Below, in pieces: positions 1 to 6,912 of a stretch of 10,039 nt of DNA. Location: assembly GCA_001771615.1 (NCBI GenBank), contig MEUF01000016.1, forward strand, positions 1-10,039. Reading direction: 5' to 3'. The stretch comes from a candidate division WOR-1 bacterium RIFOXYB2_FULL_48_7 (lineage in GTDB: Bacteria; Margulisbacteria; WOR-1; O2-12-FULL-45-9; XYB2-FULL-48-7). Under the pieces are notes generated by a model. The model saw nothing but the letters and a program-made list of their open reading frames with translations. It was not told where the DNA came from and searched no databases. Position numbers and translations under genes: made by a program. Position 1 is the stretch's first letter, and every line of letters begins with the position of its first letter.

Positions 1-312
1 GTGGCTGTAACCGAACGGACGCGGGAAATCGGGATCCGTAAGGCCATAGGAGCAAAACAATTCGATATCTTTCTACAGTTTGTTTTTGAGTCGGTCTTAA
101 TTACCATGACCGGGGCGATAGTCGGCATCATTATTGGCACCCTGGCCGCTTGGGGAATTATGACAGCCTTGAAAATGCCGGCGGTCATTGCCTGGGGAGC
201 CGTTTATATCGCCTGCTTTGTCGCTTTTTTGGTCGGGACATTTTTTGGTGTCTATCCGGCTATGCAGGCGGCCAGGATGAACCCGGTTGACGCTTTGAGG
301 TTTGAAGCATGA
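1..312 (+). CDS. ABC transporter permease (MacB/FtsX type), C-terminal part only
   Basis: This is the last 103 codons of a membrane permease cut by the window edge; the GTG at position 1 is an internal valine codon, not a start. The family acts in the inner membrane with a separate or fused ATPase and a periplasmic adaptor, moving macrolides, peptides or lipoproteins or doing mechanical work. The visible part holds the conserved cytoplasmic coupling segment (TERTREIGIRKAIGA, residues 4-18), two hydrophobic membrane segments at about 28-55 and 64-84, and the typical ending (GVYPAMQAARMNPVDALR, 83-100). The same landmarks end the next gene, so the two are paralogues. The TGA stop overlaps the next ATG (ATGA), implying translational coupling. 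The substrate cannot be told from sequence. Confidence 0.93.
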   Translation: MAVTERTREIGIRKAIGAKQFDIFLQFVFESVLITMTGAIVGIIIGTLAAWGIMTALKMPAVIAWGAVYIACFVAFLVGTFFGVYPAMQAARMNPVDALRFEA

Positions 313-1502
313 TCTTTTTCTTGTTGGAAAGCATTAAACAGGCTTATCGGGCCTTGTTGTCAAACAAGGTGCGAAGTTTTTTGACCATGCTGGGTGTCAT
401 CATCGGGATATTTTCGGTCATCACTCTGGTGACGATCGGAGAAGGGGCAAAAACCTATATTACCGACCAGATCAAGACCATGGGGGCAGGCTATGATTCG
501 TTTATCGTTGTGGCCGGAAAAGACGCCAACACCCCACCCAGCCCAAAATTTGTTTATGGGGACATCAGTTTTCTTAAGGCCCGTTTGCCGGAGATAAAGG
601 ATATTGTCGCGCTCAATCCGAGCTCTGGTGATATTTATTTCGGCAAGAAAAAATTTAAGGCTACCGTAATATTCGGCACAACCGCCAATTATCTGGATTT
701 GATGGGGGGGAAATTGATCGCCGGGCGCTTTATGAGCGTTCCCGAGGTGGAATCAAGGCGCAAGGTGGCAATTGTCGGCCCCAAAGTGGCCGACGAGCTG
801 TTTAACGGGATCAGCCCAATTGGTGAAAAAATCAAGATTAAAGGGGTCCAATATTTGATCATTGGGGTGACTGAAGCCCGCGGCAATTTTGGGCCGATCG
901 ATATGGACAAAAGGGTAATCATCCCGATTACGACCGCAAAAAACATGATGGGCAATGACAAGATCATGCGTTTTAATATTTTCCCCAAAGATACCGAGAC
1001 AATTGAAGAGACCCAGAAACATGTGGCGGTGATTTTGGAGCGACGGATCGGTTCAGATGATTTCCGCATTTTAAACCAAAAGGGGATATTATCCATCGTT
1101 AACAATATTTTGGCGGCCCTGACCGGTTTTGTGACCGGTCTGGCGGCCATATCCCTTTTAGTCGGCGGGATCGGCATAATGAATATTATGTTGGTAGCAG
1201 TTAATGAACGGGTCCGGGAAATCGGGGTGCGCAAGGCCATTGGCGCCAGACGGCAGGATATTGTCCTGCAATTTTTAGTCGAGGCCATGTTAATAAGTTT
1301 ATTGGGGGGGATAATCGGTATCATCTTGGGGGTAGGGGGAGGCTTTTTGATTATGTTTGTTATCAAAGGGACATTAATCATCCCACTCTGGGCGGTTGTT
1401 TCTGCTACTTTGGTTTCTGCCGGGGTGGGGATATTTTTTGGTGTTTATCCGGCAGTCAGGGCGGCAGCCTTGGACCCGGTCGAAGCCATCCGCTACGAGT
1501 AA
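309..1502 (+). CDS. ABC transporter permease (MacB/FtsX type), complete
   Basis: A 397-residue inner-membrane permease. In order: a first membrane helix at about 25-44 following the family's typical SNKVRSFLTMLGVIIG segment (18-33), a large periplasmic domain at about 45-265 (MacB-PCD type), then the FtsX domain with three membrane segments at about 270-297, 320-350 and 358-383. The coupling motif NERVREIGVRKAIGARRQDI lies at 299-318 and the usual ending GVYPAVRAAALDPVEAIRYE at 378-397. Length suits a stand-alone permease; E. coli MacB differs by carrying its ATPase fused. GAGG at 297-300 is a fair ribosome site 8 nt before the ATG, which overlaps the upstream stop. Two adjacent permeases suggest a heteromeric transporter whose ATPase would be upstream of the window. 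It ends one base away from the convergent TlpA-like gene, with no visible terminator between them. Confidence 0.95.
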   Translation: MIFFLLESIKQAYRALLSNKVRSFLTMLGVIIGIFSVITLVTIGEGAKTYITDQIKTMGAGYDSFIVVAGKDANTPPSPKFVYGDISFLKARLPEIKDIVALNPSSGDIYFGKKKFKATVIFGTTANYLDLMGGKLIAGRFMSVPEVESRRKVAIVGPKVADELFNGISPIGEKIKIKGVQYLIIGVTEARGNFGPIDMDKRVIIPITTAKNMMGNDKIMRFNIFPKDTETIEETQKHVAVILERRIGSDDFRILNQKGILSIVNNILAALTGFVTGLAAISLLVGGIGIMNIMLVAVNERVREIGVRKAIGARRQDIVLQFLVEAMLISLLGGIIGIILGVGGGFLIMFVIKGTLIIPLWAVVSATLVSAGVGIFFGVYPAVRAAALDPVEAIRYE

Positions 1503-1503
1503 G

Positions 1504-1971
1504 CTACCTGTTTAACCATTCTATGATGCTGTTTTTAACATTCGCGTCATAATCAACCAGGACTTTATCTATTTTCCCGTCCCGGTTGATGCAATAGGTG
1601 GTCGGTAAAACCAGGATTTTATAATCATCGGCTGTAGAGAGTTTTTTATCGGAGACAACGGCAAAAGGGAGGTCGGCAGCCGCCAGAAATTCCTTCAGCT
1701 CTTTGGCTTTTTTATCATAAGAGACGGCAATTATCTTGACCGTTGCCTCGTGGCTGATTTGAATTTCCTGTAACCCTTTGAGGGCTTTTTTACAGGGATC
1801 ACTCCAGCTGGCAAAAAACGTGACGATAACCGGTTTTTTGCCCAGGAAATCATTCAGCGTGACTTTTTTTCCGTCCAAAGCGGGGAGAGAAAAATTGGCG
1901 GCCAGCTCTTCAGCCAAGACCACGCCGGCCAGGGAGCAGGCCAAAATCAGAATAAACAAGATACGCTTCAT
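1504..1971 (-). CDS. TlpA/redoxin-like exported thioredoxin-fold protein with a monothiol active site
   Basis: A 155-residue protein with an N-terminal hydrophobic signal (3-20). Cleavage after Ala20 (VLA/EE) is plausible; I-L-A-C at 9-12 is a weaker lipobox possibility. The rest matches the AhpC-TSA/TlpA fold: NFSLPALDGKKVTLNDF (26-42), the active-site strand and helix VIVTFFASWSDPC (48-60), and the cis-proline strand VLPTTYCINRDG (121-132). TlpA and ResA proteins are periplasmic thiol-disulfide reductants with W-C-x-P-C. Here the first cysteine is Ser57 (codon AGT, one base from TGT) and only Cys60 remains, so ordinary CXXC dithiol exchange is not possible. Cys127 is an extra cysteine after the cis-proline. 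It is the last gene of the operon, follows thioredoxin reductase, and has its own promoter. Fold assignment is firm; reaction unknown. Confidence 0.9.
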   Translation of the reverse strand: MKRILFILILACSLAGVVLAEELAANFSLPALDGKKVTLNDFLGKKPVIVTFFASWSDPCKKALKGLQEIQISHEATVKIIAVSYDKKAKELKEFLAAADLPFAVVSDKKLSTADDYKILVLPTTYCINRDGKIDKVLVDYDANVKNSIIEWLNR

Positions 1972-1980
1972 TGGATAAAA

Positions 1981-2008
1981 ATTATACCCCTTAACCCTGG
2001 CTTGTCAA
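1981..2008 (-). promoter_or_regulatory. Consensus sigma70-type promoter for the TlpA-like gene
   Basis: On the minus strand TTGACA (2008-2003) and TATAAT (1986-1981) are separated by 16 nt, so both hexamers are perfect matches to the housekeeping consensus. The -35 box doubles as the codons for Leu323-Thr324 of trxB, and the trxB stop codon lies in the spacer. The -10 box ends 9 nt before the ATG at 1971, so transcription should begin about 0-4 nt upstream of the start codon. No Shine-Dalgarno sequence would then be on the transcript. Confidence 0.8.
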
Positions 2009-2974
2009 CCCTTCCAGGTATTCGCGGGCCGATTGGGCGGCGATGGCTCCATCAGCGACCGCTGTCACCACCTGGCGCAGGGCTTTGACCCGGCAATCAC
2101 CGGCTACAAATAACCCGGGTGTGGCTGTGGCCATTTTTTCATCGGTCATAATAAATCCTCTGTCATCCTGCTTGACCAGTGGTTTAATTAATTCAGAATT
2201 GGGTTTGGTCCCGATATAGACAAAAACTCCTTCGGCTGGGACGGAACTGGTATTGTTGGTTTTGACTTCGCGTAAAACAACTGACTCGACATTCTTGCTG
2301 CCGACTATTTTTTCCAGGACTGAATTCCAGAAAAAATATATTTTTGGGTGATTTTTGGCCTGGTCAGCGACTAACTTGTCTGCCCGTAAGGTGTCCCGCC
2401 GATGAACTATCCCCACCTTTTTGGCAAACCTGGTTAAAAAGAGCGCTTCTTCCACCGCCGAATTCCCGCCGCCAATCACCATAATATTTTTATCTTGATA
2501 AAATGGGCCGTCGCAGGTGGCACAATAAGAAACACCGCGGCCGCGAAATTCTTCTTCCCCAGGTACATTGAGTTTTAGCGGTTCTGCGCCGGCAGCAAAA
2601 ATCAGGGCTTGGCAGGTTAAGGTCTTGCCCGGTAAATGAACCTCAAATCTATTTTTATGATGAACAATCTTATCGACGTTCCCCCAATCAAACTTCAAGC
2701 CGAGTTTTTCCGCCTGTTCAGACATTTTCACCGCCAGGTCCAAGCCGGAAATCCCGTCCGGGAATCCGGGGTAATTATCGATATGATAGGTTGTTGATGC
2801 CTGTCCGCCCAGGACCATTTTTTCCACCAGTAAAACATCGAGCTTGGCCCGCAAAGCATAAATGGCCGCGGCCAGGCCGGCCGGACCGCCCCCCAGAATA
2901 ATTAAGGAATAATCTTTCTTTTGCCCCTGGACAGCCGGTTTTAGTTGCGGTTTGGCAGCTACGGCTAAACTCAT
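1991..2974 (-). CDS. trxB: Thioredoxin reductase (NADPH, FAD)
   Basis: A 327-residue flavoprotein disulfide reductase that transfers electrons from NADPH through FAD to a redox cysteine pair and on to thioredoxin in the cytoplasm. Visible landmarks: FAD-binding GGGPAG at 28-33, the redox motif CATCDGPFY at 151-159, the NADPH-binding GGGNSAVEEALFL at 168-180, HRRD at 191-194 (arginines that favour NADPH) and the second FAD motif GLFVAGDC at 287-294. Cys294 is an extra cysteine. About 20 residues precede the usual beginning of the fold (Tyr22); an AGGAGG ribosome site supports this longer start. The ATG overlaps the stop of the LptC/LptA-like gene (ATGA), and the TlpA-like gene follows after 19 nt. 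No thioredoxin is visible in the window. Confidence 0.96.
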   Translation of the reverse strand: MSLAVAAKPQLKPAVQGQKKDYSLIILGGGPAGLAAAIYALRAKLDVLLVEKMVLGGQASTTYHIDNYPGFPDGISGLDLAVKMSEQAEKLGLKFDWGNVDKIVHHKNRFEVHLPGKTLTCQALIFAAGAEPLKLNVPGEEEFRGRGVSYCATCDGPFYQDKNIMVIGGGNSAVEEALFLTRFAKKVGIVHRRDTLRADKLVADQAKNHPKIYFFWNSVLEKIVGSKNVESVVLREVKTNNTSSVPAEGVFVYIGTKPNSELIKPLVKQDDRGFIMTDEKMATATPGLFVAGDCRVKALRQVVTAVADGAIAAQSAREYLEGLTSQG

Positions 2975-3990
2975 GGTGTTAATTCCTCCTCTGAAATAAT
3001 GACCCGGCTTTTCCCCAGGACGGAAATTTTATTTTCCTTTAACAAAACCATTATTTTATTGCCGGTCAGATGGTTGTCCCCTTGCTGTGCCTGGGCCTGG
3101 CCGGAGAGGACAATCTTTTGTTGTAAAGTATAATAGTCAGCCGTATCGCCGCTGGCAGAGATATCTTTGTAATTTATGGTTACATGGTCTTTAAAAGTCA
3201 GGCGTTTATCTGCTTGGTGGTAAATAGCCTGGCCGGCAGTAATCCTGGCTTCCAGCCAACTGACTACCGGATTGCCTTGCGCGGTAAATAATCCTTGACG
3301 ACTGTTTATAAGAAACGACTCTGCTTCAAGTGTAATGGGGGCATTTTGGCCGCGCTGCATTACCAGGCGAGGTGAGCCCTCAAGCCTGATATTCTCCAAG
3401 CCAACATCGCTGCGTAATTGGTCAGCATAGCCGGAAACCTCGCCTTTGTTAAGGACAATCCCGCCGGAACAGAGCAATTGTTGGTCAGACAGTTTCCAGC
3501 TAAGGTTTTTTGCCTGGAACCAGTAACTGGCGCCAGCCCGAAAATTTTCCGGCAGGGAAAAAAGTGAGGTCCGGTTGGTTGCGGCCTGTTTGGTCAGCTG
3601 TTGTATCCGGTTGGCCAAGGTTACATCGTAACCGGTCGGTTTGTCCAGATAAATCTCTTTCTTTTTCATGTCCCAAAGGGCGGCCGGGGCGCTAAAGAGC
3701 AAAACCGGTTTCCCCAGTTTGAAAAATGTCCCGGTAGAATCTTGCAGGGTGGCCAGGCCGGTTGATTTATTAACTGCTCCGGTTGCCGCCTGGAGCTGCC
3801 AGTACTTTAAGCCATTGGAAATCTCTTCAAAGGCGACCTGTTTGAAAAAAAGATCGGAATGTTGGGTCTGTTCTTGGATAGTTTTATAAATTCGCTGGGA
3901 CATGTCGTCTTTGGGGACAAACAGCGCCCAGAAAAAAATACCGGCTAAAAAGATAAAAGCCAGGCTCAATATCAGCCGACTAAGGTTCAT
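2971..3990 (-). CDS. LPS-export periplasmic protein with LptC-like N-terminal and LptA/OstA-like C-terminal parts
   Basis: A 339-residue protein anchored by one N-terminal membrane helix (about 5-24) with the rest in the periplasm. Residues about 30-210 are a repetitive beta-rich stretch of LptC type (HSDLFFKQVAFEEISNG at 44-60, then alternating strands). Residues about 220-335 resemble LptA/OstA: LEAESFLINSRQGLFTAQGN (221-240), RLTFKDHVTINYKD (263-276), LTGNKIMVLLKENKISVLG (308-326). LptC (about 190 aa in E. coli) takes LPS from the LptBFG extractor and LptA bridges it to the outer membrane. One polypeptide carrying both would extend the bridge in a single chain. It sits 3 nt after the TPR gene and overlaps trxB by 4 nt. 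A longer LptC of the kind seen outside Proteobacteria is the alternative reading. Confidence 0.82.
   Translation of the reverse strand: MNLSRLILSLAFIFLAGIFFWALFVPKDDMSQRIYKTIQEQTQHSDLFFKQVAFEEISNGLKYWQLQAATGAVNKSTGLATLQDSTGTFFKLGKPVLLFSAPAALWDMKKKEIYLDKPTGYDVTLANRIQQLTKQAATNRTSLFSLPENFRAGASYWFQAKNLSWKLSDQQLLCSGGIVLNKGEVSGYADQLRSDVGLENIRLEGSPRLVMQRGQNAPITLEAESFLINSRQGLFTAQGNPVVSWLEARITAGQAIYHQADKRLTFKDHVTINYKDISASGDTADYYTLQQKIVLSGQAQAQQGDNHLTGNKIMVLLKENKISVLGKSRVIISEEELTP
2985..2990 (-). promoter_or_regulatory. Strong Shine-Dalgarno site deciding the trxB start
   Basis: AGGAGG on the minus strand, 10 nt upstream of the ATG at 2974 and inside the end of the upstream gene. It is the strongest ribosome site in the operon and supports the start that adds about 20 residues ahead of the usual TrxB beginning. 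Confidence 0.75.
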
Positions 3991-3993
3991 TGG

Positions 3994-4608
3994 TTAATAC
4001 CCCAGCGCTCTTAATCTTAAGGCCTCCAGCCTCTCTCCCCAGCCGCGGCCGCCATCGCCTTGTTTATAATAACCTTCCGACAACAACAGGTGCAAGGCGG
4101 CGACATTGGAATCAATTTTTAATCCTCGGCGGGTATAGTCCATGGCGGTGTCGATATCGTTCAATTCTCCATAAATAAGGGCAATGTAGCCATAAGCCCA
4201 GACGTTGTAGGGGTCAAGGATAATCACGTTTTTTAATTCCCGGATGGCTTCCTTTTTCCGTTCGTTAAAGTAATAGGCAAAGGCCAGCCGGAAACGGAGC
4301 CGCCAATCACTGACATTTTCCCGGACTTTTTGTTCATAAGTATCCAGCCCGACCTTCCGATAATTCGGGTCAAGTTCGACCGTTTTTTTCAGGTTTGCCC
4401 AGCCATCGATCAGGTTATTGGTATAGGCCATGGTGATAGCCAGATCAAAACGGGCAGCTGGGTCTTTGGGATTGGCCCGAACGTTGGCCTGTTTTTGGTC
4501 CAGCTCTTTTTGCAGCTCCGGGGTTATTCGCCAGGCTTCGGCTGGCCCGATTATTAGGGACAAATTACCGATCATAAGCGCAATAAATAAAAACTTGAAT
4601 ATTTTCAT
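3994..4608 (-). CDS. Exported TPR-repeat protein
   Basis: A 204-residue protein with a Sec signal peptide (hydrophobic 5-20, likely cleavage after PAEA at 22-25). The mature part is helical with tetratricopeptide-type repeats at about 50-83, 101-134 and 135-168 and a partial one after 169. Signature positions are visible, for example A-x-x-x-L-x-x-x-I-x-L-D-P at 121-133, A-x-x-Y-x-x-L-I-Y-G at 138-147 and A-x-x-Y-x-x-R-G-L-x-I-D at 155-166. TPR proteins are binding scaffolds; the partner is unknown, but the neighbours (HldE before, LptC/LptA-like after) point to the periplasm and LPS assembly. The start is coupled to hldE by a TAATG overlap, with GGGG about 9 nt upstream as a weak ribosome site. 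Confidence 0.85.
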   Translation of the reverse strand: MKIFKFLFIALMIGNLSLIIGPAEAWRITPELQKELDQKQANVRANPKDPAARFDLAITMAYTNNLIDGWANLKKTVELDPNYRKVGLDTYEQKVRENVSDWRLRFRLAFAYYFNERKKEAIRELKNVIILDPYNVWAYGYIALIYGELNDIDTAMDYTRRGLKIDSNVAALHLLLSEGYYKQGDGGRGWGERLEALRLRALGY

Positions 4609-6059
4609 TACTTTTTCCCCAGTATTTTCGCGACAATATTGGTGGTCGAGCGCCCTTTAATCGGGGGAATGACCACAACTTTGCCGCCTAATGATTCCAC
4701 CAGCTTTTTTTCCGGCAGCTCATCAATTTTGTAATCTCCCCCCTTAACGTGAATGTCCGGTTTGATTGCTTTGATCAAATTATCCGGGCGAAGTTCAGAG
4801 AATATAACCACATAATCAACACATTCCAAAGACGCCAGGATTTCCGCTCTTTCCAACTCCGAAACATAGGGCCGGTCTGCCCCTTTTAGTGCCGTAACCG
4901 AACTGTCGCTGTTAACCCCCACAATCAGGACATCGCCTAGTTTTTTGGCTTCCCGCAGATAACGGGCGTGCCCAAGGTGCAAAATATCAAAACAACCATT
5001 GGTAAAAACAAGCTTAGCCCCTTCCGTCTTAAGGTTCTTGGCGATCACTGATAGTTCGCTGCGCAGTTTGATTTTCTTGGCTACCGGTTCGTGCCCTTCC
5101 ATGGCTACTTCAAGTTCAGAGAGCGAGCAGGGGGCGGTGCCGATTTTACCGACAACAACCGAGCCGGCGTGATTGGCGATAATCGCGGCGTCTTTGGCTG
5201 CTGCGCCGGCGGCCAAAGACAAACTTAAAGCGGCAATGACCGCATCGCCGGCGCCCGTAATATCAAAAACTTCCCTTGGGATAGCCGGAATATAGGTGCT
5301 GGCCTTCTTATCAAACAGGGTCATCCCATCCTTACCGCGGGTAATCAAGACATACTTGCTTTTTGTCTGGGCCAACAATATTTTACCGGCTTTGTTCAAG
5401 CTTTGTTCTTCAAAAATAGCCATCCGTGCGGCAATCGCTGCCTCTTTCAAATTGGGAGTAATAAAGGTGGTCCCCCGGTATTTGGTAAAATCGACCCCTT
5501 TTGGATCAACAGCGACAGGGAGTCCTTTTTTTTGGGCCATTTTAATCAATTTCTGGCAAAGTTCTTCAGTTATCGCCCCTTTGGCGTAATCAGAAATAAT
5601 GACCGCATCAGCTTTGTTGATTGCTTCCTGAAGGCGCCGGACTAGTTTGCCGGCCAGCGGTGGGGAGACATAGGAGCGGTCCTCCCGATCAACCCGGACA
5701 ATTTGCTGGGATGCCGCAATGATTCTTGATTTCAGGATAGTCGGGCGATTGGCATCAACCACTAACCACTGGGTGGGGACATTGAATTTTTCCAGGGCGG
5801 CCATCAATTTTTCGCCCGAGCTGTCCTTGCCGATCAAGCCGACTAATATCGGGCTGCCGCCAAGAGCGGCAATGTTCACTGCGACATTACCACAGCCGCC
5901 GGGAACATGGGTTATTTTTTGTACGTCAGCAATGGGGACCGGGGCCTCTGGTGAGATGCGCGAGACCCGGCTCCAAATATGCTCGTCCAGCATCAGATCG
6001 CCAAATACCAGTACCTTTTTTCCCTGGAATTTTGGCAAAAACCGTTTCAATTGTTCCAT
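4608..6059 (-). CDS. hldE: Bifunctional heptose 7-phosphate kinase / heptose 1-phosphate adenylyltransferase
   Basis: A 483-residue cytoplasmic enzyme of ADP-heptose synthesis. The N-terminal half (about 1-325) is a PfkB/ribokinase-type kinase phosphorylating D-glycero-D-manno-heptose 7-phosphate at C1: GDLMLDEHIW at 20-29, the glycine pair in HVPGGCGNVAVN (51-62), and the anion hole plus catalytic Asp272 in DITGAGDA (266-273). The C-terminal half (about 345-480) is a nucleotidyltransferase making ADP-heptose: FTNGCFDILHLGHARYL (352-368, containing the HxGH element) and GRSTTNIV (469-476). Domain order and length match E. coli HldE (477 aa). AGGAG lies 8-9 nt upstream of the ATG. It follows gmhB by 2 nt; GmhB acts between its two reactions. 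The epimerase HldD and isomerase GmhA are not in the window. Confidence 0.97.
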   Translation of the reverse strand: MEQLKRFLPKFQGKKVLVFGDLMLDEHIWSRVSRISPEAPVPIADVQKITHVPGGCGNVAVNIAALGGSPILVGLIGKDSSGEKLMAALEKFNVPTQWLVVDANRPTILKSRIIAASQQIVRVDREDRSYVSPPLAGKLVRRLQEAINKADAVIISDYAKGAITEELCQKLIKMAQKKGLPVAVDPKGVDFTKYRGTTFITPNLKEAAIAARMAIFEEQSLNKAGKILLAQTKSKYVLITRGKDGMTLFDKKASTYIPAIPREVFDITGAGDAVIAALSLSLAAGAAAKDAAIIANHAGSVVVGKIGTAPCSLSELEVAMEGHEPVAKKIKLRSELSVIAKNLKTEGAKLVFTNGCFDILHLGHARYLREAKKLGDVLIVGVNSDSSVTALKGADRPYVSELERAEILASLECVDYVVIFSELRPDNLIKAIKPDIHVKGGDYKIDELPEKKLVESLGGKVVVIPPIKGRSTTNIVAKILGKK

Positions 6060-6061
6060 TT

Positions 6062-6631
6062 TTAAGCTCCTTTTGACAAGATCCAGTCGGCGGCAGCTGA
6101 CAAATCAGCCGCGGTAAAGTCGGGAGGATTTTTGAGCTGGGCCTGTTCTTCACGGCCGCGGCCAGTCAATACCTGGATGCTTTTCACCTTAGCCCGCTGG
6201 CCGGTTTCAATATCAGTTGCCTTGTCGCCAATCATAAATGATTGAGCCAGATCTATCGACAATTCTTTTTCGGCCTTGTGGATCAGGCCCGGATGTGGTT
6301 TGCGGCAATTACATTCCTGTTGAAACGGATAGACGCCATGTTCGGGATGGTGCGGGCAATAATAACTGGCATCAATGTGGGCGCCGCCGTTGAGAACTTG
6401 CCGGTGAATAACTTTGTCAACTGTTTGCAGCTTATCTTCAGAAAAGAGCCCGCGGGCAATGCCCGCCTGATTACTGATAATAATGATTTTAAAACCATGT
6501 TCCTGTAATTTCCTGATGGCGGCAATTGCCCCTGGAATAAAGGTTATTCTGGCCGGAGAATCGATATAGCCGGTATCTTCGATAATTGTGCCGTCCCGGT
6601 CCAGGAAAACTGCCCTGTTTTTTATGCCCAT
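6062..6631 (-). CDS. gmhB: D-glycero-D-manno-heptose 1,7-bisphosphate 7-phosphatase
   Basis: A 189-residue HAD-superfamily phosphatase that removes the 7-phosphate from heptose 1,7-bisphosphate made by HldE. HAD motif I is FLDRDGT (9-15) with nucleophile Asp11 and acid/base Asp13; motif II is IIISNQ (50-55); Lys111 and MIGDKATDIE (133-142) supply the remaining catalytic residues. A zinc loop Cys92-x-His94 ... Cys107-x-Cys109 matches the E. coli enzyme's ligand positions. The frame is open to an ATG at 6745, but the extra 38 residues have no family character and contain the promoter, so the start at 6631 is preferred. That ATG lacks a ribosome site and directly follows a -10 box, so the mRNA is probably leaderless. 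First gene of the six-gene operon. Confidence 0.93.
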   Translation of the reverse strand: MGIKNRAVFLDRDGTIIEDTGYIDSPARITFIPGAIAAIRKLQEHGFKIIIISNQAGIARGLFSEDKLQTVDKVIHRQVLNGGAHIDASYYCPHHPEHGVYPFQQECNCRKPHPGLIHKAEKELSIDLAQSFMIGDKATDIETGQRAKVKSIQVLTGRGREEQAQLKNPPDFTAADLSAAADWILSKGA

Positions 6632-6640
6632 GACAACTAT

Positions 6641-6646
6641 ATTATA
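6641..6646 (-). promoter_or_regulatory. -10 box of the gmhB operon promoter, giving a near-leaderless transcript
   Basis: TATAAT on the minus strand, a perfect -10 match, lies 9 nt before the gmhB ATG at 6631. The spacing is identical to that of the TlpA-like gene's promoter. No good -35 box is seen 15-18 nt upstream (the sequence there is T-rich, such as TTTCTC), so an activator or another feature may compensate. The expected transcription start is near 6634. Confidence 0.65.
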
Positions 6647-6796
6647 GCCTACGATCTGGCTGGAGAAAAGAGCTAATGAAAATAGGGTGAAATTTTCCCG
6701 GGAAACGTCCGATATATTACTGGAGGATAAAATCTCCGGTTGCAATTACAGCAATCTGTGTCATAATAGATCAGTAAAGTCGAAGTTAATGGTAAT

Positions 6797-6811
6797 GTTA
6801 CGTTAAGTTAC
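6797..6811. repeat. Short tandem 5-mer repeat (GTTAC GTTAA GTTAC)
   Basis: Three adjacent 5-base units, two identical and one differing by its last base, flanked by AATGT-like and ACATT-like ends that form a weak inverted repeat. It lies about 100 nt upstream of the RRM gene and could be a protein-binding site, but it is short enough to be chance. Confidence 0.3.
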
Positions 6812-6912
6812 ATTGAGATTTAAAGAGACTGTATCTTTGTCATGTTGAGCCCTCTTGTTAGGCCTCTTCAAACCGTTAATCACAGTAAAAAATTTTTAAG
6901 GAGTACATACAC

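Larger units (their letters stand above)
6632..6912. other. Intergenic region between divergent gmhB operon and RRM gene
   Basis: About 280 bases without a gene. The left edge holds the gmhB -10 box (minus strand). The right edge holds AAGGAG at 6898-6903, the ribosome site of the RRM gene, 9 nt before its ATG. In between is an AT-rich stretch with short GTTAC/GTTAA repeats at 6797-6811. I looked for a plus-strand promoter for the RRM gene and found no convincing -35/-10 pair; the leader could be long and regulated, but the sequence does not show how. Confidence 0.6.

Noticed and set aside
689..1381. Open frame of 230 codons on the minus strand, antisense to the complete permease gene
   Set aside because: It mirrors a strongly conserved permease, its translation is rich in Pro, Ile, Met and Thr with no domain, and it has no ribosome site; it is a by-product of the real gene's codon pattern.
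5719..6117. Plus-strand frame of 132 codons antisense to hldE
   Set aside because: It lies opposite the well-conserved kinase domain and has no domain features or ribosome site.
6632..6745. N-terminal extension of gmhB from an ATG at 6745
   Set aside because: The 38 extra residues are unlike the family, have no ribosome site and contain the TATAAT box placed right before the accepted start.
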